Assembly (NCBI GenBank): GCA_963738835.1
Contig: CAVTYH010000001.1
Coordinates: 496,001 to 560,000 of the forward strand
Length of the DNA stretch: 64,000 nt
Reading direction: 5' to 3'
Origin: CAVTYH01 sp963738835
GTDB taxonomy: Bacteria; Planctomycetota; Planctomycetia; Pirellulales; JADZDJ01
Below, in pieces: positions 43,975-53,200 of this stretch. Made by a program: the position numbers and the translations under genes. The notes under the pieces are model-generated. The model did no database searches and was not told the origin of the DNA. It was given only the letters and a program-made list of their open reading frames with translations. Every line of letters starts with the position of its first letter. Position 1 is the stretch's first letter.

Positions 43975-45800
43975 GGGCCGGCAAAAAAGCTTTCGATCTG
44001 ACGTTTTCGGCGGCTAATTTCCGAGATGCATGATTCGATTTTGAATCAGCAGGTGACATCTGTCGGGTGTGCGTCGGCACAAAGGCGATGGATCGTGCCT
44101 GGAAAGCCGAAAGACGTCGCGATTTGGTTTCAAACTGCCCCGAGTGTCATTTTGTACGCGGCGACTCGGAGGATGTTAAGTCCCAAGGCGCGGAGCATCG
44201 CCGCATAGGTCACTTTCGCCAAGCCGCGAACTCGCAAATGAGCCATGCCCAGTTGGTGTTTGAAGCGTGACATGGTTGCTTCAATGCCCGCTCTCCAGCG
44301 GTAGCGTTCACGAAACGCTGGGCTGGCATCCTGGAGTCGTCGTGTCCGTTGTCGCACCCGATCGTGAGTGTACTGCCAGCGACGATCTTTGCGGCCGACG
44401 GCCGAGGCTGGACAGCAGTCTCGGTGCGGACACAACTGACAGACCAGCGGGTCGAACAATACCTGGATCCGCACGTCCGCCACGCTCGTTTCGATCGGCT
44501 CTTGTCCCGCTGGGCATCGGAGGATGCGTCCTTCATCGTCCAGTTCAAAGTCTTCCAGCGTCCACCGGCCTTGCCGCTTTCCTTTGGCTGTCATGGTTGG
44601 CGAGACGATCTCCACATCGTGCTTTCGTCCCGTTTCCAAACATTCCTTCGAGCCGTAATGCGAATCGGCTAACAAAGTGTTGGGCTTCACGCCGCACTGG
44701 GTGGCGTCTTCGAGCGCTGGTTCTAAGGCAGTTTGATCATGCACCGTCAGTGGTCCCACCGCCACATGCGTGATCAGATCGGGCTTCGTCGGCTGCGATT
44801 CGTCAGCAGGCGACGTACCGTCTTCCGCATACGTTTCCATCACCTGCACCAGGTAGCCTACACCGCGGTGTTTGTTGTAGCGGGCGTCGGGATCGGCTGG
44901 GTTCACAACGCCGTCGCAGTCATGCTTGCAGGGCGGTCGTACCGCCACGGGTGAGTTCAAATCGGGGGCTACCTCACACTGTTCCTGGAAGATACGCTCC
45001 AGCAGTTGGAAACTGTCGAGTTGTGCCGCTGTGGTCGGCCGAAATTGCTCGACCAAGGCGTACACATCCTGGGCCGCTTCCGGCAACCGCCGCTTCGACT
45101 CACTCGGCCGCGTGTCGGCAAAACACCCATCGCCTTGCCGCTCGACGTACTTACGTAATACCTCGGCATCGACAGCGGCATAGAGTTCAGGAAGCTTCCG
45201 CTTCAGTTCTCGGAGGAACTTGCTAGTCGCTTCGACAAGAATCCCCAATCGAGTGAGGCCGCGGATGGCGGAACGGACGGCCGTCGAATCGAGACGCTGC
45301 TTCGTGGTATCCACGCCGACTTCTTGGATCAGCCTGTCGGTTAAGGTACGGAACAGCACCTCGTCCAATCCCAGTTCCAGGATCCGACGACGGTAGTTGC
45401 GGAGCGTGCGCTCACAAAGGTAGGCGTCCGGTTCGTGGTGAACGTCAAGTGCGTAGTGCCAGGCAATGTTCAAGGCCACCGCTTCGGTCGTTTGCTGATC
45501 GGTCAAATCGTGCAATTGCTGCAAGATCAATGCGCCTAGCGCGACCGATAGGTCTTTGCTCGGACGGCCAAAATCGTCCCGGAAACTGGCCGCCAATTCC
45601 CGCAACGGCAAGTGTCTCAGCAAGTAATCACGAAACACACCAGCCCAACTCTGCTCCAGCAACCTTCGCCGTTGCCGGCCAAGGCATTCCCACGGATCGA
45701 ATAGAACGCCGCTCTGATGGTCGCGTAGAGTTAACATCCTGCCAATCTAGCGCCTGGATGGCTATTCGCAAGGCCAAACGCCTCGACTTTTTGCCGGCCC
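43975..45800 (-). mobile_element. IS1182-family insertion sequence, about 1.83 kb
   Basis: The ends carry the inverted terminal repeat GGGCCGGCAAAAA (43975-43987 and its complement TTTTTGCCGGCCC at 45788-45800). The length fits the IS1182 family, and the single 535-codon transposase fills the interior. Flanking target duplications were not obvious. It inserted between the TA pair region and the second VOC gene. Confidence 0.75.
44130..45737 (-). CDS. IS1182 family transposase, intact
   Basis: The 535-residue protein begins MLTLRDHQSGVLFDPWECLG with the family's DUF772/N-terminal domain (LVALGALILQQLHDLTDQQT-like SVALGALILQQLHDLTDQQT). The catalytic triad can be placed at the Asp of QRLDSTAVRSAIRG, the Asp of LLADSHYGSKE and the Glu of RWRAGIEATMSRFKH. 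It has no frameshift, in contrast to many neighbours, so the element may still be active. Antisense frames in this interval are shadows. Confidence 0.92.
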   Translation of the reverse strand: MLTLRDHQSGVLFDPWECLGRQRRRLLEQSWAGVFRDYLLRHLPLRELAASFRDDFGRPSKDLSVALGALILQQLHDLTDQQTTEAVALNIAWHYALDVHHEPDAYLCERTLRNYRRRILELGLDEVLFRTLTDRLIQEVGVDTTKQRLDSTAVRSAIRGLTRLGILVEATSKFLRELKRKLPELYAAVDAEVLRKYVERQGDGCFADTRPSESKRRLPEAAQDVYALVEQFRPTTAAQLDSFQLLERIFQEQCEVAPDLNSPVAVRPPCKHDCDGVVNPADPDARYNKHRGVGYLVQVMETYAEDGTSPADESQPTKPDLITHVAVGPLTVHDQTALEPALEDATQCGVKPNTLLADSHYGSKECLETGRKHDVEIVSPTMTAKGKRQGRWTLEDFELDDEGRILRCPAGQEPIETSVADVRIQVLFDPLVCQLCPHRDCCPASAVGRKDRRWQYTHDRVRQRTRRLQDASPAFRERYRWRAGIEATMSRFKHQLGMAHLRVRGLAKVTYAAMLRALGLNILRVAAYKMTLGAV

Positions 45801-45864
45801 ATCAACTTTCGGTTATAGCTCGCCATCTATGTGGTCTCGGAGACTCAGTCGTGAGTATTGCCAG

Positions 45865-46266
45865 CTAATCTTCCACTGGCAGCGGCGGATAAGTGCCAAC
45901 TTCGATGTGGAAGCCGTCGGGATCTTGGAAGAACACTTGTCTGATGTTCCGCTCGGGGACTTCGTTTTTACGGAATGGCACGCCGTGTTCTGTCAGCAAG
46001 CGTTCTACGGTAGCGAGGTCATCAGTATGCAAGGCAATGTGCGTGTCGCGGGTTTGGATTTCGCCGCTAGGGTCGCCGGCTTTGTCATTGGCGATAATGT
46101 GAATCATCAGGCCGTAATTCAACAGCCACGCGCCTGCGAACTTGAAGTTGGGGCGTGGCACTTCGCGAAAACCCAGCACGTCGCGATAGAACGTGCGGCT
46201 GGCCTCTAACCGGCGAGTGACTACAGCGATGTGATTGACCGACTTGATCGGGATAGGTGCAGGCAT
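45865..46266 (-). CDS. VOC family protein
   Basis: The start MPAPIPIKSVNHIAVVTRRL at 46266 gives about 133 residues. The first half (NHIAVVTRRLEASRTFYRDV) and the end FFQDPDGFHIEVGTYPPLP are VOC signatures, with metal-ligand His in HIAVV and Glu in HIEVG. It is closer to fosfomycin-resistance or lactoylglutathione-lyase-like dioxygenases than to the copy at 1267. Substrate unknown. Confidence 0.88.
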   Translation of the reverse strand: MPAPIPIKSVNHIAVVTRRLEASRTFYRDVLGFREVPRPNFKFAGAWLLNYGLMIHIIANDKAGDPSGEIQTRDTHIALHTDDLATVERLLTEHGVPFRKNEVPERNIRQVFFQDPDGFHIEVGTYPPLPVED

Positions 46267-46558
46267 GGCGGCAGCGGCGGGGCAGGGAGTCACTGCATCG
46301 GGAATTCCCGATTTTGCATTTGTCCGCCAATATATATGCTGGCACGCAGCGTGGGAAACGAATTCTCTGCCAGCTAGCATCCCAAATTCCGTTAACTAAC
46401 AGGCCTTCGTCATGCTGCGCGCCTTCCGGTTGTAGCGTTTTTCTCGATTCTGCCGATTCTTGCGGCCGATAAGCCCAAGGAGAGACCGCTGGGCATCTTG
46501 CTTGTCAAATCGCCGTCGGGAAATCGCTCGGCGACTATTTATCGGGGGGGAATCACGG

Positions 46559-47144
46559 ATGAAGTACGCTCTTTTCGTTGCCGTCGCAGCGACGCTTTTG
46601 GCTACTGAGACTGGTTGCGGACATTGCTACGACCATTTGAACGCCTGTTCGTGGTACGGAAATTCTGATTGTTGTGGTTGCAACCACTGCATCGACAGCC
46701 GTTTTGGTCAGTACGGTTGGGGCGACTGCGGTCCTAACGGCTGCGGCCCGTGTAGCGATTGCAGCTCTTGCTGCGCCGGCTGTGGTACGTGTGACTGCGG
46801 AACCGGTGCTTGTTGCGATCCCGGCTGCGGCGAATGCCATGAATGCTGCATTGTGAAAGTCTGGGGCTGTTGCAAGGCGCGTATTCCACAGCCCGGGCCC
46901 GGTCGGCTGCTGCGACTGTCCGAACGGCGGCTGCGGCCCGATGCACTTCTGCGATTGGTTCAGCTACCCGCCTACATGCGATCCTTGCGATCACTGCGGC
47001 AATTTCGTCGGTTGCCGCGATCCGCGGCCTTGTTATCAAATGACGCCCCGCTTCGGCGGCGTGCCGATGGGTCATGACGGACCGATGGAGGCCGAGGGTG
47101 ATGTCATCGTCGGCAAAAAATCAAGCGCGACCGCGACGAAATAA
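46559..47144 (+). CDS. Cysteine-rich lipoprotein, one frameshift
   Basis: ATG 46559 begins a lipoprotein-type signal (KYALFVAVAATLLATETGCG). The body contains about 34 Cys in 195 residues, in repeated CxxC-like groups such as CCGCNHCIDSRFG and CGPCSDCSSCCAGCGTCDCG. A shift near 46885 separates the last third (GCCDCPNGGCGPMHFCDWFS). The pattern could hold many disulfides or metals. No family is assigned. Upstream bases show a partial coding-like frame of unknown meaning. Confidence 0.65.
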
Positions 47145-47236
47145 GCCAATTCGCTCCACGCCGTTGATTCCCGCACCCGCAATCGTAAACTGAAACCGTC
47201 CGAATCTTTGACGGCTTCTTTCGGCGCAGACAGCTC

Positions 47237-48964
47237 ATGGCGAAAATTCGCGGCATCGATGTCTTTTTGGAACTCGTCTCCGCGTGTGGCGGTGCGCGGT
47301 ACATCTTCGGCAACCCGGGCACGACGGAACTGCCGCTGAACGATGCGCTGGTGACCAATTCGAACTTTCGCTACATCCTGGGCCTGCAAGAAGTTCCGCT
47401 AGTGGCGATGGCCGATGGCTATGCGATGGCCTCGCGCAACCTGGCCGTCGTGAATTTGCACATCTCGTGCGGGCTGGGAAACGCGATGGGCATGATCTAC
47501 AACGCCTATCGCGAAGGTACGCCGCTCTTGATCACCGCGGGTCAGCAAGATCGCCGGCTGCAATTCGAAGAGCCGATACTCTGGGGCAACATGGTCGAAG
47601 TTGCCCGCCCATGGACGAAATACGCCGTCGAAGTGCAGCGCGTCGAAGATATGGCGGCCGCCACTCGCCGAGCTATTCAAGCCGCGCTGACACCGCCTCG
47701 CGGTCCGGTGTTCATGTCGCTGCCGGTCGATGTGCAGATGGCACTCACGGAAGAACTCGATGAAACGATCGATTATTTTCCGACGCCAGATTTCCGCATT
47801 TGCCCGCCGCGGCCGGCATTGAAAGCCGCGGCCGAAACGATGTCTTACGCGCAGAATCCCGCCATCCTGGTCGGCAGCCGCGTGCAACAGGCCGACGCCG
47901 CAAAAGATTTGGTTCGACTGGCGGAACTGTGGGGTGCGCCGGCGATTTCCGAAAGCGGCACCACGCATGGCCGGCTGGCGTTTCCTTGCGATCATCCGCT
48001 GTATGCCCAAGGTTTGCCGCTGTGGTCGCCGGAAGTTTACGAGCGGCTGAAAGAATTCGACGTGCTGCTGGTCGTCGGGATGGATTTGTTGCGGCAATAT
48101 GTTTATCACGAGCCGCCGCTGGCGGTTCCGCGGCACGTCAAGCTGATTCACTTGGACGAAGACCCGTATCAGCTCAACAAAAATTATCCGCTCGAACACG
48201 CACTGCTGGGCGAGACGAAGACTAGCATCGTCGAATTGCAGGCAGTGCTGACCAACCAGATGACGGCGGAACAATACGAAGCAGCCCGCACCCGGCGAAA
48301 GCAATACGCCGAGCGGCACGCGGCGGAGCGAAAGCAGTTCACCGAAGAAGCGGTGGCTGAACGGGCAGCGGTGACGGCAAACAATCAGCCGATGACTCCG
48401 CTCGTGTTCATGGATGCGATCGCCCGAGTGTTACCGAAAAATGTGGCGGTCATCGAAGAGGCTGTGACGACGACGAACACGGCCCTGGAACGATTTGGAG
48501 CGTTGAAGAACACGTCCGGATATTTCGGCCACCGAGGCTGGGCCCTGGGTTGGGGATTGGGTGTTTCAATCGGCGTAAAACTCGCCTGGCCCGATCAGCC
48601 GGTGTTGGGAATCCTCGGTGAAGGAGCCGCGATGTACGGCATTCAGGGCCTGTGGTCTGCGGCCCATCATCGCTTGCCAGTCACGTTTGTGATTGCGAAC
48701 AACGCCCAGTACCAGATTTTGAAAATCGGCGCGACCGGGTTGAATTTGCCGAATGCCCTGGCGGGAAAATTCGAGGGGCTGGATATCGTCGATCCGGAAA
48801 TTGATTTTGTGGCGCTAGCCAAATCGCTCGGTGTCGACGCGGTTCGCATCTCCGATCCCGACGAATTGAGCAACGCCGTCCAACAATCGCTGGCGGGCAA
48901 CCAACTGCGCCTGATCGACGTGCCAATTTCCCGCGCGGTGCCAGGGCGGCTGAATTATGGCTGA
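47237..48964 (+). CDS. Thiamine-diphosphate-dependent enzyme, benzoylformate-decarboxylase-like
   Basis: The 575-residue protein has the three-domain ThDP fold. The N-terminal catalytic Glu lies in LGLQEVPLVAMADGYAMASR. The C-terminal cofactor motif is GEGAAMYGIQGLWSAAHHRL ending IANN, where the usual GDG is GEG. FGNPGTTELPLNDAL is the PP-domain start typical of benzoylformate/2-oxo-acid decarboxylases and acetolactate-synthase-like proteins. It converts an aromatic or branched 2-oxo acid to an aldehyde or a condensed product; exact substrate unclear. Confidence 0.9.
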   Translation: MAKIRGIDVFLELVSACGGARYIFGNPGTTELPLNDALVTNSNFRYILGLQEVPLVAMADGYAMASRNLAVVNLHISCGLGNAMGMIYNAYREGTPLLITAGQQDRRLQFEEPILWGNMVEVARPWTKYAVEVQRVEDMAAATRRAIQAALTPPRGPVFMSLPVDVQMALTEELDETIDYFPTPDFRICPPRPALKAAAETMSYAQNPAILVGSRVQQADAAKDLVRLAELWGAPAISESGTTHGRLAFPCDHPLYAQGLPLWSPEVYERLKEFDVLLVVGMDLLRQYVYHEPPLAVPRHVKLIHLDEDPYQLNKNYPLEHALLGETKTSIVELQAVLTNQMTAEQYEAARTRRKQYAERHAAERKQFTEEAVAERAAVTANNQPMTPLVFMDAIARVLPKNVAVIEEAVTTTNTALERFGALKNTSGYFGHRGWALGWGLGVSIGVKLAWPDQPVLGILGEGAAMYGIQGLWSAAHHRLPVTFVIANNAQYQILKIGATGLNLPNALAGKFEGLDIVDPEIDFVALAKSLGVDAVRISDPDELSNAVQQSLAGNQLRLIDVPISRAVPGRLNYG

Positions 48965-49068
48965 TCCGCGCAGGTGGTCTCTGGTGGAGTTGCTGTCTAA
49001 GGCTGGACGATTACACTCGCGACAAGACGAAATAATTACAAGGCTACCAGACGACCAGTCATTGCAAA

Positions 49069-49500
49069 TCACTGCTTGCTCCGCAGCATCTGCATCAATG
49101 CTGGCACGGCCGGTTCTGCAGCAGCGCCGATCTCACCCAAAGCAAGTGCCGCCTGTTCGCGAACAACGATTTCCGGATCTTTCAATTCTCGCTCGAGTGC
49201 CGGAACCGCGTTCGCAGCTTTTGCTCCCATGTAGGCCAATGCTCGGCACGCTTGTAGTCGTACGGCCGGATCGGCGTCCATTAGCGCTTCGGCCAGAGCT
49301 GGCACGGCGGGTTGTCCGATACGGCCCAGCGCTTCGGCGGCTGCGATCTGTGTGCTAACGGCAGGAATATTTGTTTCCGCAGCATTTACTGGCGGAGGTA
49401 ATTTCGTGGTGTCGATCGAGGCAGTCCCGTTGCAACCACAAATGCTGCAAAGACCGATCCCCACAAGAGACACAAAAAACACCGGAAGACGATATCGCAT
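49069..49500 (-). CDS. HEAT-repeat lipoprotein
   Basis: The 143-residue protein has a signal with an atypical lipobox (GIGLCSICGC). The body consists of about three HEAT-like helical repeats: QIAAAEALGRIGQPAVPALA, VRLQACRALAYMGAKAANAV and VREQAALALGEIGAAAEPAV. HEAT-type repeats mediate protein interactions; many planctomycete lipoproteins of this type are uncharacterised. Confidence 0.75.
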   Translation of the reverse strand: MRYRLPVFFVSLVGIGLCSICGCNGTASIDTTKLPPPVNAAETNIPAVSTQIAAAEALGRIGQPAVPALAEALMDADPAVRLQACRALAYMGAKAANAVPALERELKDPEIVVREQAALALGEIGAAAEPAVPALMQMLRSKQ

Positions 49501-49623
49501 ACGAAGTCTCCAGAATCGGTCGCATGTCAGGCCAAAGACCCCTCAAATCATAGCGATCTCTACAGAATATATAGTTCAATCAATCGTTGCGTTCCTCAGG
49601 CACACCCAAGTATACTTTGCGTT

Positions 49624-49665
49624 TAGCCGACTTCCTGAGATATCGGGGGAAGAGGAAGTCGGCTA
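49624..49665. other. 13-bp stem hairpin
   Basis: TAGCCGACTTCCT and AGGAAGTCGGCTA form a perfect 13-bp stem around a 16-base loop. It lies just 8 bases upstream of the bidirectional terminator, suggesting a small structured transcript. Its orientation is unknown. Confidence 0.6.
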
Positions 49666-49672
49666 TCGAAGC

Positions 49673-49707
49673 AAAAAACCCGCCGGCTCAACGCCGGCGG
49701 GTTTTTT
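49673..49707. terminator. Strong bidirectional terminator
   Basis: AAAAAACCCGCCGGC and GCCGGCGGGTTTTTT are perfect arms around TCAAC, with T- and A-tracts on both sides, so it can work in either direction. It is the left-hand partner of the tRNA relic, as a similar terminator follows the intact tRNA-Ala. Confidence 0.85.
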
Positions 49708-49713
49708 GCAATG

Positions 49714-49780
49714 TGGAGCGAAAGTCGAACCCGCGACCTTCAAGTTGCGAACGTGACTACCCACAGTTGCGGGTGGCTAC
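49714..49780 (-). pseudogene. Decayed tRNA-Ala(CGC)-like sequence
   Basis: On the minus strand GTCACGTTCGCAACTTGAAG keeps the anticodon arm and the CGC anticodon loop of the intact tRNA-Ala at 55641, and GCGGGTTCGACT keeps the T-arm start, but four to five bases of the T-stem 3' side are missing and the 5' acceptor half is not complementary. The nearby terminator is conserved in position, so this is an old partial copy in the same orientation. Confidence 0.5.
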
Positions 49781-50269
49781 AGTAAGGAGCTGGTAATGTT
49801 ACGCCGCCACCGCTGCCGCCAGCGATTATGCCAGCAACGATGAAAGCACATACTCTGACGCACGACAGGTGTCAGCAGCGCTTGAGATGATGAACTGTGA
49901 GACTCGCGCACAGGCTGAACACGCCAACATAACTCCCTGTCGTCGGCGATGTTCTCTTTAGCACGTTAATGCCTGCCTCAACGTCCGAATAAGTTAGCCT
50001 GCCAATTGACGGCCGGATTTCCCAAGAACAAAAAGCCTGTTTCGAGCGGGAGCCGTTCGGTTAGTTCAGCAGCGTGACCAAATTGTTAAAATCCAACATA
50101 ATATATAAATCGCCACGTTCGTTGCATCGCTCGTCATAGCCAGTAGAATGCCATCTTGTCCAGACTTCCTGATTTTTTGGGGGATTCTTCAAACGGAAGC
50201 CAGTGATTGGATTTCCGTGGCAGTGCCCTCCATCCAGACGAGCAGCTTAAAATTGCGGAGGTTCACCCC

Positions 50270-53200
50270 ATGAAAGTGCGCACGTTCGGCCGTCTCAGCG
50301 CTCAGTTAGCCGTCGCCGTTTTGTTGTTTAGCTTCTCACGTGCCGCTAGCGCGGCTCCGGCGAGCTGGATCGGCGGTGGCACTGATAATTTCTGGAACAA
50401 TGGCACGAACTGGCTTACCGGCGTGCCTCCTCAAACAGGAGTCGATTCGCTGATCTTCGGCGGTGCGAACACGAGCAATCAAAACAATTTCTCCGGCGCC
50501 ACGTTCACCGGCATCACGTTTGACGCTGGGGCTAGTGGCTTCACGCTGAACGGCAGCAGCTTGCATTTGGGCATCCAAACGATGGGTACTGGCATTACCC
50601 ATTCCGGCGACATTGTCAACAATTCCGCCAACGCGCAAACCATCAGCCTGCCGATCACCCTTGATCCGGGCAAACATATCATCACCACGGCCTCGGGTGG
50701 ACTGAACCTGAGCGGCACCATCACGCGCAGCACGGGATCGACTGTGATCTTCAATCCCGGGGCCGGCGCGATTAATGTTGCAGGGTCTGGCCTGACGACC
50801 TCAAACGGCATTCTCGGCGGCTGGGCAACGATTGGCGGCGATTGGGCCACGCTCGATGGCAGCAGCAATGTAGTGCCCTACACCGGCTACACAGACGTGT
50901 TCCCGAGCGGCGCCATTGTCAGCGATCCGGCAAGCAACGTAAGGATTCCCGTCGGCGGTGGAAATGCTGCAACGGCAATTTCAATCGCACCAGGTACCAC
51001 CAGCATCAACTCACTGCTGTTTTCCGGTTCAAATGCGACGCAGCAAATCAATATTGGCGCCGGCAACAAGCTTGTGCTGGGACAGGACGGTGGAATTTAC
51101 AATGCGACCGGTTACTATGGCTCGGCGGTTGCCAACAACTCTCTCCGAACACTAACGATTGGCGCTAGCGTCGCCCAGGGTGGAACTATTACCGCCGGTG
51201 ATGGCTTACATCCAGCGACCATTACGCTCTCCGGCGCGCCAGTTGGTAATGCCGCGGGGGCATATACCATCAACTCGACGATCGCCGACAACGGTGCTTC
51301 TGGTCCCGTCAGCTTGGTTGTGATGGGAGGATACGTGACGTTCGGAGGAGCTGTAACAAACTCCTACACCGGCGGCACGTACATTGTTCAAGGTCGTTAT
51401 TCGCAAGCTACGGCGGCACAACTTGGTCAAGGTCCGGTTTATATATTCCCCGGCGGCGAAGTGAACACCACCAGCCAATTCCCAACCACCAATTTCTTCA
51501 TTGCCGGAAACGGCACCACAGAACAGCAAGGCCTCGGCGCGCTTCGCTTGTTTGGTGCGGGCGCAACCGGCGCCACGTTTGGCGGGACTATTACATTGAT
51601 GGACAACGCCTCAATTTCGCCAACCAATGCCAGCGACACGAGAATTGCTGGCAGAATCACTGGCACGGGGTCTCTGACGATTAGCGGCACCAACGGCAGC
51701 CAAGGTGGCGGCACGCTCAACCTCGGCATGACGGATGGCACGGCTAGCTTAGCCAATAATTACACCGGCGACACAATTATCGCGGGTCACACCGGCGGTA
51801 CCGCCGCGACGGTGGTCACGGTGCTGAAAATTGCAACCAACACCGCAGCCGGGCTCAACGACAACATTATGCCGCACGGTGCCACCGGCAGTTTTTCGGG
51901 CGGGCCGACCGGCAACCTGATTCTGAACGCCTTTACGCCGTCGTCCGGCACCAACCACTCCGCGACGTTTGATCTCAACGGCAGCACACAAACGATTAAT
52001 GGTTTGTCCAGCATCGGTGTCGCTGCCGGCAACAATTTCGTCACCAGCAGCACTGCCGGAGGAGTCCTCATACTGGGTGACAACAACGCCACCGCGAGCT
52101 ATGCCGGCATTGTTCAGGACGGTGCAGGCACACTCGCGGTCGCGAAAATTGGCAGCGGGCGACAGACATTTTCCGGCACTAACACCTACTCCGGCGAAAC
52201 GAATATCAACGCCGGTGCGATTTCGATCACCGGTGCACTGCTCAGCACGATCAACGGCGGCGCATCCAACGGCGCGGTCAATGTGAACGCCTCGGCCAGC
52301 AGCGCCGGTGCGCTCTACGGTGCTGGCAACGGCAGCACGACCGGCATCTTGGGCAACGTCACCCTACAGGCAGCGGTTGGACTGAACAAAGCCATCATCA
52401 ATCCGGGTGCCACGGGCCCAGGCAGCGCTGGCACTTTGACGATGTCGAGCTTAAACGTCGGCGCGGGCTCCGATCTGCAATTCGACGTCTACGGAGCCGG
52501 CAACGCCGATCAGATTCACGTCATCGGCGCCTTGACGCTCAATGGCAGCTCGACCATCAACCCCAGCGCTACCTCCGCCGGCACTTACACGCTCATTCAG
52601 GCGGATGGCGGAATCACTGGCAGCCCGACAATTGGTTCCGGCGACACTCGTTTGAATTACACGCCCACGGTCGCCGCAAATTCGATTTCCGTGATCGCCA
52701 GCGGCAGCGTGTCCGGCCTGACTTGGACCGGCGGTTTGAACGGCAATGCGTGGGATCTTAAGAGCACTCTGAATTGGACGAACAATACGCTCGCCGTGCA
52801 GGACAAGTTTTTCCAAGGTGATAACGTGACTTTCGGCAACAACGCAAACACCAATGTTTCCGTCGTCGGGACAGTCGCGCCAGGTTCAACCACGTTCACC
52901 AACACATCGGGTAACTACGTGCTGAGCGGCGGATCGATCGGCGGGCCAGGTAGCTTATCAGCCAGTGGCAGTGGTGCCGTTACGCTGGCCGCCAATAACA
53001 CGTATTCCGGTGGAACGACTCTCAGCACCGGCACGCTTAATATCAACAGCAATGGAGCTTTGGGGTTGCCGAACAGTACCGTAACCGGCCTGACCATCGC
53101 TGGTGGCGCCTTAGGCAACACCAGCGGGAAAAGCATTACCATGACCAGTAATCCGACGCAAACTTGGAATTCCGACGTCGTGTTCAACGGGCCTTTCGAT

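Larger units (their letters stand above)
49501..50269. other. Intergenic region with hairpin, terminator and tRNA relic
   Basis: No protein is supported in these 770 bases. Recognisable pieces are the hairpin (49624), the terminator (49673) and the tRNA-like relic (49714). The last 70 bases carry the start region of the giant gene (GCGGAGG before ATG 50270). Confidence 0.6.

Noticed and set aside
43784..44080. 99-codon minus-strand frame across the left IS end
   Set aside because: It crosses the element boundary and has no recognisable motif.
46413..46558. Coding-like plus-strand stretch (AADKPKERPLGILLVKSP)
   Set aside because: It has a plausible exported-protein flavour but no clear start, and overlaps the Cys-rich gene in another frame; too weak to annotate.
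49352..49756. Plus-strand frame ending near the tRNA relic
   Set aside because: It is antisense to the HEAT-repeat gene and then runs through the terminator and tRNA-like sequence, a common false frame.
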